Shown here one piece after another: positions 15,328-22,923 of a stretch of 37,759 nt of DNA (the stretch's first letter is position 1; each line of letters begins with the position of its first letter). The position numbers were made by a program, and so were the translations under genes. The notes under the pieces are model-generated. The model had not been told where the DNA came from. It did not search any database and worked only from the letters and a program-made list of their open reading frames with translations. Origin of the DNA: Caldisericum exile (lineage in GTDB: Bacteria > Caldisericota > Caldisericia > Caldisericales > Caldisericaceae). The stretch covers positions 1 through 37,759 of the forward strand of contig DYKR01000004.1 of the NCBI GenBank assembly GCA_020722505.1, read 5' to 3'.

Positions 15328-16419
15328 TTAAGTATGAACTTTGTAAGTGTGAGGTGTCCTAAACCACTCTGTTTTGTTGTATGTAAACATTGCCAACAGT
15401 ATCGCAAATAGATTTGTGATATTAAAGAAAAACAACAAAGAGATGTCATATGGCTTTACGTCTTTTAGTTCGTATTCTTTAAGGCTAAGTAAGAATATTA
15501 GCGAATGGAGTAAAAAGGAAACAATTGGAATGGAAATGTAAAGCGGATTGGGAAGCATAATAAGAAAACTCACAATACCCAAAGAAGATACCACAATAAG
15601 AGGAATCGTGTAAAGATTTTTAACAACTCCGTTCTCTTTAAATACGGTATAGAAATAGCCTCTATACCATCTTAAACGCTGCCTAAATGATAGCATAAAT
15701 TGAGTTGGTTTTTCATCGTAGACGGTTGCATCTTCTACAAAAACAACTTTTATTGGAAGTTTGACTGTGTATTCAAAGTCTTCAAGAACTGAATTGCAGT
15801 TAAATTTATGGAGGTTAAAAACCCATCCGTATGCCCCCCAACCGTACCCTGAGATTATTGAAGAAAGTCCAAGTAAAGTAAGAGCTTTTTGTATCCTTAA
15901 ATAAATAGCATCCATAAATATGTACATTCTTGGGATAACACCTTTGGTGTTGAGGTTGTAAAGATTGGTTTGGACCACAGGATAAGATTCAACGTATGGT
16001 TTAAGTTTTGTTAAGTAGTTTTCTTCTAATACGTTATCTGCATCAAACACCATGTAAAACGAGTTTAAGCCGAATTTTTCTACTATCTTTGGGATTGCAT
16101 GTGTTAGTGATTTTCCTTTTGAACGAAAATTTACAAACATAACCTTAGCACCAAGTCCTGCAGCAATGACTGGGGTATCATCAGTGCAATTATCAAGTAA
16201 TACAACTACTTCATCAAATCCTGCTTTTTTACAAGACAAAATTGAGTTTGCGATGGTATTTTCTTCATTGTGGGCAGGAATTATCGCAACAAATTTTTTA
16301 ACAGTATACCTTTTTTTCAGAGGGACTTTTTTATTAAGTTTTCCTAAAAGGATTAAAAAAACTACTCCTAAAATAAAAATGTACCCAAAAATTCCAAAAT
16401 AAATTTTTATATGTTCCAT
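15328..16419 (-). CDS. Membrane glycosyltransferase, GT2 family
   Basis: 363 residues from ATG 16419. One N-terminal membrane segment is followed by a GT2 catalytic domain: AIIPAHNEENTIANSI, LLDNCTDDT, VFDADNVLEEN (DxD metal site), VLEDFEYTVK (ED acid) and QRLRWYRG (QxxRW of processive enzymes). Three or four C-terminal membrane segments complete a hyaluronan/cellulose-synthase-like layout. Likely role is synthesis of a surface polysaccharide or glycolipid; donor and acceptor cannot be told. A GTG at 16437 would add six residues, but a -10 TATAAT covers that GTG, so ATG 16419 is preferred. Confidence 0.85.
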   Translation of the reverse strand: MEHIKIYFGIFGYIFILGVVFLILLGKLNKKVPLKKRYTVKKFVAIIPAHNEENTIANSILSCKKAGFDEVVVLLDNCTDDTPVIAAGLGAKVMFVNFRSKGKSLTHAIPKIVEKFGLNSFYMVFDADNVLEENYLTKLKPYVESYPVVQTNLYNLNTKGVIPRMYIFMDAIYLRIQKALTLLGLSSIISGYGWGAYGWVFNLHKFNCNSVLEDFEYTVKLPIKVVFVEDATVYDEKPTQFMLSFRQRLRWYRGYFYTVFKENGVVKNLYTIPLIVVSSLGIVSFLIMLPNPLYISIPIVSFLLHSLIFLLSLKEYELKDVKPYDISLLFFFNITNLFAILLAMFTYNKTEWFRTPHTYKVHT

Positions 16420-16428
16420 CCTAAATAC

Positions 16429-16434
16429 ATTATA
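16429..16434 (-). promoter_or_regulatory. -10 element of the glycosyltransferase gene, near-leaderless
   Basis: TATAAT on the minus strand, nine bases before ATG 16419, the same spacing as at the helicase-like gene. The leader would be about three bases. No convincing -35 is seen. Confidence 0.45.
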
Positions 16435-16541
16435 CACGAATATTGGATTAACTTCATAATTGGGTAGATATACCTCCTAAAAGAAAGGAATAAACAATGC
16501 CAAAAAGGGGTAAAGAATTAGAGATACTTTCCCTCAACTTC

Positions 16542-16953
16542 AAGATCCTTTGTCTTTATCACTCCTAAGGATGACTAAGAAGAGATCATTCTGAGGTGCC
16601 ATCTAATGGGTCATTCTGACGAGCGAACTTAATGAGCGAGGAAGAATCTTAAATTCGAGGGGTGAAATAATTCCTCTCGATACTTCCCCAAAAGGATGAG
16701 ATCCTTCGCTATCGCTCAGGATGACCAGGAAGGAAGTGCTCGGGATATGGTGTAGGTGTCATTCTGCACTCTTTTCCTTGACGAAGTCAAGTGGAGGCGT
16801 TTTTTTGCCTTTATGGCGTCATTCTGAGGAGCACGTTCGCTTCGCTCAGTGTAAACTCTGCGACGAAGGATCCTGATGTTTGGGGGAGTACCGAGGGGCT
16901 TTTTACACCCTTCTATTATAAAGGATGAGATTCTTCGGCTTCGCCTCAGAATG
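16542..16953. repeat. Cluster of degenerate palindromic intergenic repeats
   Basis: This fills most of the 670-base gap between the glycosyltransferase and the glycyl-radical-like gene; no gene is seen. Repeated unit is roughly GTCATTCTGAGGAGCGAAGC followed by GACGAAGAATCTCA. Copies or fragments: 16542-16575 (degraded), 16583-16600 (left half), 16610-16650, 16698-16725 (ATCCT ... AGGAT around GCGATAGCGA), 16758-16769 (left end), 16818-16878 (unit split by an insertion) and 16927-16953 (ATTCT ... AGAAT around GGCTTCGCC). Both orientations occur. Units are richer in GC than their surroundings and can fold into hairpins, like REP/MITE-type intergenic palindromes. Confidence 0.65.
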
Positions 16954-17085
16954 TTTCCTCAATAACCACAACCTGGTATATTATATACGATGACGTGGAG
17001 GATGGGAGATCGAGGAAATACCCTTTCAAACCTTAGCGATTTTTTGTAAAATACCCAGTAAAATATATGGTATTTTTTCTAAAAA

Positions 17086-17094
17086 TGTTATAAT
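17086..17094 (+). promoter_or_regulatory. Extended -10 promoter of the glycyl-radical-like gene
   Basis: TGTTATAAT at 17086-17094 is an extended -10 (TGn plus TATAAT); no good -35 is present. Predicted start is near 17101, so AGGAG (17101-17105) would sit at the very 5' end of the message. Confidence 0.5.
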
Positions 17095-17114
17095 GTTAAA
17101 AGGAGATGGTGAAC

Positions 17115-17297
17115 ATGGCTAACACTACAAAAGGAAAAGACCTTGTGCTTGAAGATGGAACGATTATTCCAGAACGTTTACGAACAAAATGTGAAGTTTG
17201 GAGCAGGCCTGTTGGTTATCTAAGGCCAGTGCAGCACTGGAACAAAGGAAAAAAAGAAGAATTTAAAGAAAGAAAAAATTACAATATCGAAAAGTAA
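17115..17297 (+). CDS. Stand-alone glycyl-radical-like domain, NrdD C-terminus-like
   Basis: 60 residues. KCEVWSRPVGYLRPVQHWNKG, split here as KCEVWS and RPVGYLRPVQHWNKG, followed by KKEEFKER, closely resembles the C-terminal tail of class III anaerobic ribonucleotide reductases, where the glycyl radical sits in an R-V-x-G-Y-L motif; Gly34 would be that residue. The catalytic barrel and the four-Cys zinc site of NrdD are absent; only Cys26 remains. It is a complete gene with its own promoter, SD and terminator, so not obviously a fragment. Small proteins of this type are annotated as 'anaerobic ribonucleoside-triphosphate reductase' in some genomes. A spare-part role like GrcA/YfiD is conjecture. 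ATG 17115 is preferred over ATG 17106, which abuts the SD. Confidence 0.75.
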   Translation: MANTTKGKDLVLEDGTIIPERLRTKCEVWSRPVGYLRPVQHWNKGKKEEFKERKNYNIEK

Positions 17298-17303
17298 ATA
17301 TTA

Positions 17304-17327
17304 AAAGGCAGGCGTTTGCCTGCCTTT
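17304..17327. terminator. Bidirectional intrinsic terminator
   Basis: AAAGGCAGGC, loop GTTT, GCCTGCCTTT: a perfect 10-bp stem with A and T flanks, lying between convergent genes ending at 17297 and 17346. It can serve both strands. Confidence 0.85.
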
Positions 17328-17345
17328 ATAGTTTTCAACAATTAA

Positions 17346-18074
17346 TTAGTCAAAAGTAAAAATAACATTAACCGTCACGTTAACCTTTAAGGTTCCTCCT
17401 TCAATAGGGACTGATGCTTCATTTTCTACTCCTGCAATTGATTTAAACAAAGGCACAGGATAACTAACTGATTCAATTGAAATGGTTTTAATGCCTGTAA
17501 CTTTGTAGTTTGTGCCCTTAAGTGCTGCATCTGCCTTTGCTCTTGCGTTTTTCATAGCATTCTCAATTGCTTGGAGCTTTAGTTCATCTCTATTTGATGC
17601 ATCAAAGACAATACCTCCAATGTTATTAACACCAGATTTTACAACGGCAGAAAGAACTTTTGAAGCTTTTTCAATTTCTGTTATTACAACAAAATTTTCA
17701 GAAGCGCGGAAGCCTTTGAGTTTTGATTCTCCTGTTTGTGGGTTGTAATCATAAACTGGATTCAGGCTAAAGATAGATGTCTTTATTTTCTCTTTAGGTA
17801 TTCCCAAATCAAGCAGCGCCTTAATAACAGCATTTGCCTTTTTACTAAGTAAATCCATCGCTTGTTCAGGATCGGGGTTCTCGGCAAAAATACCAAAATT
17901 TAAATTAACTACATCAGGGGCAACCTCAACTACTCCTTCTCCTGTAACTGAAATAGTGTGGTTAATTGGATCTTCATTTGCCTTAACTTCTCCTTTGGGA
18001 AGAGTCTTTCCACCAATAAAAATTACACTTAAAATTGCAATGACTACAAACAAAGCTAATAATTTTTTGTTCAT
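17346..18074 (-). CDS. SIMPL-domain (DUF541) periplasmic/surface protein
   Basis: 242 residues. Residues 1-25 form a hydrophobic signal or anchor (KKLLALFVVIAILSVIFIGG). The rest is one SIMPL domain: ISVTGEGVVEVAPDVVNLNFGI, KANAVIKALLDLGIPKEKI, IFSLNPVYDY, and RDELKLQAIENAMKNARAKADAAL before the final beta strands. SIMPL proteins form oligomeric extracytoplasmic assemblies of uncertain function and are often linked to stress tolerance. GGAGGTG lies before ATG 18074. It appears monocistronic, ending at the bidirectional terminator. Confidence 0.85.
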   Translation of the reverse strand: MNKKLLALFVVIAILSVIFIGGKTLPKGEVKANEDPINHTISVTGEGVVEVAPDVVNLNFGIFAENPDPEQAMDLLSKKANAVIKALLDLGIPKEKIKTSIFSLNPVYDYNPQTGESKLKGFRASENFVVITEIEKASKVLSAVVKSGVNNIGGIVFDASNRDELKLQAIENAMKNARAKADAALKGTNYKVTGIKTISIESVSYPVPLFKSIAGVENEASVPIEGGTLKVNVTVNVIFTFD

Positions 18075-18161
18075 TTTCTTTCACCTCCACTAATTAGATA
18101 TTAGATAAGTAAAAAAAGTTCCAACGGTTTTTTAAAAATTTCAAAAATTCTTACAAAAACT

Positions 18162-18186
18162 AAAAAAGGGGGTAAATTACCCCCCC
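18162..18186 (-). terminator. Intrinsic terminator of the fab operon
   Basis: On the minus strand GGGGGTA / TACCCCC form a 7-bp stem with a three-base loop, followed by six T residues (18167-18162). It lies about 25 bases past the fabF stop. Confidence 0.8.
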
Positions 18187-18210
18187 TTCCTCCTTTAATA
18201 TATAAATAGG

Positions 18211-19452
18211 TCAGCCTTCAAATTTTTTGAAAACAAGAGCTACGTTATGCCCACCAAAACCAAAAGAGTTCTTCAAAGCCACTTTTACGTTAGCTTCCCT
18301 TGGTGTGTTTGGCACATAATCAAGGTCAAGTTCGGGATCTTTCTCTTCATAATTGATTGTTGGGAAGATGATACCTTTTTCAATTGAAAGGACTGTTGCA
18401 ACCGACTCAACAGCAGCTGTAGCACCAAGTAAATGCCCAATCTGTGATTTTGTAGAACTCACTGGTATCTTGTATGCCATATCCCCAAAGAGTTGCTTAA
18501 TTGCAAAAGTTTCGTTCTTATCGTTTAGAGGTGTCGATGTGCCGTGTGCGTTTATGTAGCTTACATCCTCTTTTTTAACGTTTGCCTTGTTTAAAGCCAA
18601 TTCCATTGCTCTTATTACTTCTTTTGCAGTAGGATCTGGTGCAGTAACATGGTAGGCATCAGTTGTAGTTCCGTAGCCAACAAGTTCTGCATAGATGTGT
18701 GCTCCTCTTTTTTTTGCAGAAGTAAGAGACTCAAGCACTAAAATACCCGCACCCTCCCCCATTACAAAACCATCTCTATTCTTATCAAATGGGCGAGATG
18801 CATGTTCGGGATCATCGTTTCTTCTTGATAGCGCTCTCATTACTGCAAAAGCAGCAACTGCCGTTGGAGTAAATGGTGCCTCTGCGCCTCCTGCAACAGC
18901 AATATCAAGGTCGCCTCTTTCAATTGCAAGCATAGCAAGTCCAATAGTTTTTGCAGATGAAGCACATGCTGCTACGGCTGCATTCGTTTCACCTCTAAAA
19001 CCATACTTTAAAGCAATATAGGCAGGAATTGCATCAATAATCATTTGAGTTATAAGGAATGGGCTTACTCTTGAGGGACCTCTTTCTTTATTTACTAAAA
19101 TTTGCTGTTCCAAGGTAATAACTCCACCAATTCCAGAAGTTACATACACGCCAACCCTCTCGGGGTCAACGTCACTTCCGATTTTTGCATCTTCAATTGC
19201 TTCTTTTGCGGCAGCAAAAGCAAAATGTTGCACTCTATCAAGGCGAGAAATTTCTTTTTTGTCAATGTAGTTTTCAGGATTAAAATCTTTTATTTCTGCT
19301 CCAATCTGAACAGAGTAGTTAGAAACATCAAAAGATGAGATTTTTGAAACACCAGACTTACCACTCTTAAGGCCATCTAAAAATGCATCTTTTCCGATTC
19401 CAATGGGAGAAACAACACCAAGGCCAGTAATTACTACTCTTTCCTTTTCCAT
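18211..19452 (-). CDS. fabF: 3-oxoacyl-ACP synthase II
   Basis: 413 residues, typical KAS II length. The Cys-His-His triad is visible: AACASSAKT (Cys163), NAHGTSTPLND and SQIGHLLGA. Other signatures are VVITGLGVVSPIG at the start, RPFDKNRDGFVMGEGAG, and the glycine-rich KNSFGFGGHN at the end. It condenses malonyl-ACP with growing acyl-ACP in fatty-acid elongation. It is the last gene of the operon, one base after acpP and upstream of a strong terminator. Confidence 0.96.
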   Translation of the reverse strand: MEKERVVITGLGVVSPIGIGKDAFLDGLKSGKSGVSKISSFDVSNYSVQIGAEIKDFNPENYIDKKEISRLDRVQHFAFAAAKEAIEDAKIGSDVDPERVGVYVTSGIGGVITLEQQILVNKERGPSRVSPFLITQMIIDAIPAYIALKYGFRGETNAAVAACASSAKTIGLAMLAIERGDLDIAVAGGAEAPFTPTAVAAFAVMRALSRRNDDPEHASRPFDKNRDGFVMGEGAGILVLESLTSAKKRGAHIYAELVGYGTTTDAYHVTAPDPTAKEVIRAMELALNKANVKKEDVSYINAHGTSTPLNDKNETFAIKQLFGDMAYKIPVSSTKSQIGHLLGATAAVESVATVLSIEKGIIFPTINYEEKDPELDLDYVPNTPREANVKVALKNSFGFGGHNVALVFKKFEG

Positions 19453-19453
19453 A

Positions 19454-19696
19454 CTAACTTAGATGCTCCTTAATGTAAGAAATTGTTTTACCCACCGTGT
19501 CAATTTTACCTAAGTCTTCATCAGGAATTTTTACACCAAACTCATCTTCAAATGCCATTGCAATATCAACAAGTGCAAGCGAATCTGCACCGAGGTCTTT
19601 AACATACTCTGCAGAATCAACAACTCTTGTTTCGTCAACACCCAATTTCTCTGTAATTACTTTTGCTACTTTCGCTCTAATTTCATTTTCTTCCAT
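19454..19696 (-). CDS. acpP: Acyl carrier protein
   Basis: 80 residues, acidic, with the phosphopantetheine motif GADSLALVDIAMAFEDEF (Ser39 the attachment site). Carries acyl chains for the surrounding Fab enzymes. GGAGGT lies just upstream of ATG 19696, 25 bases after the fabG stop; fabF follows almost without a gap. Confidence 0.96.
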   Translation of the reverse strand: MEENEIRAKVAKVITEKLGVDETRVVDSAEYVKDLGADSLALVDIAMAFEDEFGVKIPDEDLGKIDTVGKTISYIKEHLS

Positions 19697-19721
19697 GTTT
19701 TTACCTCCTTAAAATTTATTA

Positions 19722-20477
19722 TTAAGTTAAAGATAAACCGCCATCAACTACAAACACACCGCCTGTAATGTATGAAGCAAGAGGAGATACAAGAAAAACA
19801 ACCGTATTTGCAATATCCTCAGGAAGCCCTGCCCTTTTAAGGACAACCTTATTTAGGAAAGTCTCTTTTATATTCTTGGGTAATTTTTCAGTCATTTCAG
19901 TTTCGATATAACCAGGTGCAACAAGATTTGAGGTAATATTTCTTCCGCCGTATTCTAACGCAACTGCTTTTGTAAAACCGATAAGTCCTGCTTTAGAAGC
20001 TACATAATTTGCTTGCCCAATATTGCCAGTAATCCCCACAATTGAGCCAATGTTAATGATTCTTCCAAAACTATTTTTCATCATGAATTTAAGTGCATGC
20101 TTTGTCATTAAAAATGCACCTTTTAAATTGGTGTCTAAAACAGCATCCCAATCACTCTCACTCATCCTTAAAAGGAGTGTATCTTTCGTAATTCCTGCAT
20201 TATTTACAAGTATGTGAATATTCCCAAACTGTGAAACAATATCATTTATAACATGCTCTACCTCATTTTCAGAAGAAACATCACACTGGAAAATTTGAGC
20301 AACACCGCCAAATGAAGCAATTTCTTCTTTTACCTTCAAGGCACTTTCGGTTCTACTTGCATAGACAATTGCAACCTTAGAGTTAGCCTTCGCAAGACCT
20401 AAAGATATAGCTCTTCCAATACCTCTTGAACCCCCAGTCACAACTGAAACACTTCCTGAAAGGTCAATTTCAACCAT
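19722..20477 (-). CDS. fabG: 3-oxoacyl-ACP reductase
   Basis: 251 residues, a classical short-chain dehydrogenase: TGGSRGIGRA (NADP-binding glycine motif), NNAG at 92-95, catalytic Ser145, Tyr158 and Lys162 (YVASK), and the C-terminal SPLASYITGGVFVVDGG. It reduces 3-oxoacyl-ACP to 3-hydroxyacyl-ACP with NADPH. The frame is open to 20528, but ATG 20477, with GAGGT before it and an eight-base overlap with the fabD end, gives the normal FabG N-terminus MVEIDLSGSV. Confidence 0.95.
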   Translation of the reverse strand: MVEIDLSGSVSVVTGGSRGIGRAISLGLAKANSKVAIVYASRTESALKVKEEIASFGGVAQIFQCDVSSENEVEHVINDIVSQFGNIHILVNNAGITKDTLLLRMSESDWDAVLDTNLKGAFLMTKHALKFMMKNSFGRIINIGSIVGITGNIGQANYVASKAGLIGFTKAVALEYGGRNITSNLVAPGYIETEMTEKLPKNIKETFLNKVVLKRAGLPEDIANTVVFLVSPLASYITGGVFVVDGGLSLT

Positions 20478-21369
20478 TAAATACCTCCTCAGCAAGTTCA
20501 ACCCTAACATTACTAAGTGTTTTATCAATAAGGCCTTTCAAAACATTTTTTGGACCAACTTCATAAAACTCCCTAACAAGTAAGGAATCCATCTTAAGGA
20601 GAGTATCCACCCATTTAACTGAACCTGTTAACTGCTTTTTTAAATTCTCTTTTATTTTTTCGGGTTCTGTAGTAATCTCGGCGTTAACGTTCTGAATAAT
20701 GGGAATTTCCGGTTTTTTAAATTCCTCTTTGTCGATTGCGTTAGACATCTCGGCAACAATAGGTTCCATTAGAGGTGAATGAAATGCGGCAGACACATTA
20801 AGAGGCCTTGCAAGACGAGCCCTTTTTTCTTTTGCAACAAGTGTCGCTTGATTTATTGCTTCAACACTACCAGATAGCACAACTTGATCAAAAGAATTGT
20901 AATTTGCTAACACAATCACACCAAATTTTGATGCTTCAGAAATAACTTCGTCAACCTTCTCTTTGCTTAGACCAACAACTGCAAGCATACTTCCTGGGGA
21001 TTTATCGGAAGCACCCTTCATAAGAAGTCCTCTTGTGCGCGTTAACCTTACACCTGTTTCAAAAGAAATTGCTTGAGCTGAAAAAAGTGCTGAATATTCA
21101 CCAAGACTATGTCCTGCAACTATATCAGGCTTGATTGCACGTTCTTTTAAAAGGATATCGTAAATAGAAGAAACTGTAAACAACGCTGGCTGAGTGATAT
21201 CTGTTGAGGTTAATAGACTGTCTGGTCCTTTTTCACATACTTCAAGAAGATCAAAACCAACAATAGAAGAAGCCTTGTCAAATAATTCTTTTTTAATACT
21301 ACTTTCAGGGATCTTTGAAGCCATCCCTACATACTGCGAACCCTGTCCTGGAAAAACAAATGCTAACAT
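20470..21369 (-). CDS. fabD: Malonyl-CoA:ACP malonyltransferase
   Basis: 299 residues. FPGQGSQYVGM at the N-terminus, nucleophile motif GHSLGEYSAL (Ser88), the CoA-binding Arg region RTRGLLM, and AAFHSPLMEP with the catalytic His are all present. Transfers malonyl from CoA to ACP, priming FabH and FabF. It lies three bases after fabH and overlaps fabG. Confidence 0.95.
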   Translation of the reverse strand: MLAFVFPGQGSQYVGMASKIPESSIKKELFDKASSIVGFDLLEVCEKGPDSLLTSTDITQPALFTVSSIYDILLKERAIKPDIVAGHSLGEYSALFSAQAISFETGVRLTRTRGLLMKGASDKSPGSMLAVVGLSKEKVDEVISEASKFGVIVLANYNSFDQVVLSGSVEAINQATLVAKEKRARLARPLNVSAAFHSPLMEPIVAEMSNAIDKEEFKKPEIPIIQNVNAEITTEPEKIKENLKKQLTGSVKWVDTLLKMDSLLVREFYEVGPKNVLKGLIDKTLSNVRVELAEEVFNG

Positions 21370-21372
21370 ATC

Positions 21373-22353
21373 TCACCACCTCATTAAAATTGCACCCGAT
21401 GTCATTCCTGCACCGAATGACACCATTAATACCAAATCACCTTTTTTAAGTTTATCCTGTTTTCTTAAGAAGTCAAGAGAAACAGGAATGGAAGCAGCTG
21501 ACGAATTTCCAAATTTATCAATTGTTACAACAACTTTTTCCGTTGGTATTCCAAGCTTTTCTGCACCTGCTTGAATGATCCTTAAGTTTGCTTGATGGGG
21601 TATAAACCAATCAACATCTTCAATTTTTGTGTTTGTCTTTTCAAGAAGAACACTTGAAATCCTTGAGATTTCTCTTACAGAAAATTTGAAAACTTCGCTG
21701 CCATTCATCTGAGTAAAATAACTTCTTTCTTTTAAAACTTGCTCAGAGAAAGGTTTTCTTGAACCGCCTGCAGGTAGTGTAAGGTATTGTGATAAAGAGC
21801 CATCTGCAAAAAGTTCAAAACCTAAAAAACCACCCTCTTCAACTTCAGAGAGGACAACTGCACCTGCACCGTCTCCAAATAGCACATAAGTGCTCCTATC
21901 GGTTGGGTCCATCATACGGGTGATAGCTTCAGCACCTATTACAAGGACATTTTTATACGCTCCACTCTGTATAAACTGACTCCCAACAACTGTTGTATAA
22001 ATCCATCCAGGACAGCCTGCTTGTAAATCAAAAGCAGCACACTTTTTTGATAGGTTAAGTTTTTCTTGGACAAGACACGCCGTTGCAGGGTAAAGCATAT
22101 CGGGAGAATTCGTGCCAACAATGATGAGGTCAATATCTTCAGGAGAAATCTTTGCATCTTCTATGGCACGTTTTGCTGCAATTGTAGCTAAATCAGAAGT
22201 TGCTTCACTTTCTTTTGCATACCTTCTTTCTACTATGCCTGTGCGAGTTCTAATCCACTCGTCAGAAGTGTCAAGAAATTTTTCAAGATCAGTATTTGTT
22301 ACAACTTTCTCTGGGATATAACTTCCCAAGCCGATGATGCCTACTTTTCTCAC
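21373..22353 (-). CDS. fabH: 3-oxoacyl-ACP synthase III
   Basis: 326 residues. The KAS III triad is Cys114 (LQAGCPGWIY), His in WFIPHQANLRI and Asn in FGNSSAAS. GIIGLGSYIPEKVVTN and DTSDEWIRTRTGI are the usual N-terminal blocks. It starts fatty-acid synthesis by condensing acyl-CoA with malonyl-ACP; the residue before Cys is Gly rather than the common Ala. The start is GTG 22353, overlapping the fabZ stop as GTGA, with AAGGAGG upstream. With ilvE next door, branched primers are conceivable but not shown by sequence. Confidence 0.95.
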   Translation of the reverse strand: MRKVGIIGLGSYIPEKVVTNTDLEKFLDTSDEWIRTRTGIVERRYAKESEATSDLATIAAKRAIEDAKISPEDIDLIIVGTNSPDMLYPATACLVQEKLNLSKKCAAFDLQAGCPGWIYTTVVGSQFIQSGAYKNVLVIGAEAITRMMDPTDRSTYVLFGDGAGAVVLSEVEEGGFLGFELFADGSLSQYLTLPAGGSRKPFSEQVLKERSYFTQMNGSEVFKFSVREISRISSVLLEKTNTKIEDVDWFIPHQANLRIIQAGAEKLGIPTEKVVVTIDKFGNSSAASIPVSLDFLRKQDKLKKGDLVLMVSFGAGMTSGAILMRW

Positions 22354-22808
22354 TTCAAACCTCCTTTTGTATCTACAAAATAAGCTTTTATTACTCCTTT
22401 CGAAAAAATTGTATCGCCATTAAAAATTTCAACTTTTGTTCTTGCAATGTTATGTCTAAAGTCAAGAAGCTCACTTCTACAATAAACTTCCATTTCTGGA
22501 AGCACCTTCCTTAAAAACCTAAAATCCTCTACTTCTGAAAGATACCCAAACGTATCTTTGTAATCATCATTAAGAAGAATCATAAAGGCGGAAACCTGTG
22601 CTGAGAATTCAATGAGAATAACACCTGGCACAATGGGATTATTGGGGAAATGCCCTTTAAAGAAATATTCGTCTTCTTTAAAAACTTTTTTGCCGATTAC
22701 ATAACTTCCAACACCAACTTCAATGACTTCATCTACAAATAGAAATGGCACTCTATGAGGTAATATCTTCTCAATATCGCTTTTTGAAAGATTTTTTGCA
22801 ATTTTCAC
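22350..22808 (-). CDS. fabZ: 3-hydroxyacyl-ACP dehydratase
   Basis: 152 residues of single hot-dog fold. LPHRVPFLFVDEV and KGHFPNNPIVPGVILIEFSAQ carry the catalytic His53 and Glu67 of FabZ. It dehydrates 3-hydroxyacyl-ACP to the trans-2-enoyl form. It is the first gene of the fab operon; start GTG 22808 follows AGGAGGT. No enoyl-ACP reductase (FabI, FabK, FabL or FabV) is encoded in the operon, so that step must be elsewhere. Confidence 0.94.
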   Translation of the reverse strand: MKIAKNLSKSDIEKILPHRVPFLFVDEVIEVGVGSYVIGKKVFKEDEYFFKGHFPNNPIVPGVILIEFSAQVSAFMILLNDDYKDTFGYLSEVEDFRFLRKVLPEMEVYCRSELLDFRHNIARTKVEIFNGDTIFSKGVIKAYFVDTKGGLK

Positions 22809-22833
22809 TTTTACCTCCTAAATTTTCAATCCT

Positions 22834-22861
22834 ATTATAACAAAATTTCCAAAATTTCCAA
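22834..22861 (-). promoter_or_regulatory. Promoter of the fab operon
   Basis: Minus strand TTGGAA (22861-22856), 16-base spacer, TATAAT (22839-22834). Predicted start near 22827 gives a leader of about 18 bases containing AGGAGGT. I see no clear FapR- or FabT-like palindrome overlapping it. Confidence 0.6.
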
Positions 22862-22870
22862 ATAATACAA

Positions 22871-22894
22871 AAAAGCCACATAAAAGTGGCTTTT
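22871..22894 (-). terminator. Intrinsic terminator after ilvE
   Basis: AAAAGCCAC and GTGGCTTTT, a perfect 9-bp stem with a six-base loop, followed on the minus strand by a T run. It lies 30 bases past the ilvE stop and just upstream of the fab promoter, isolating the two units. Confidence 0.85.
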
Positions 22895-22923
22895 AATGTA
22901 ATAAGTTGTCTTTATAGTCTAAA

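Noticed and set aside
16542-16953. CRISPR array
   Set aside because: Repeat units differ in length and orientation, spacing is irregular, and no cas gene is near.
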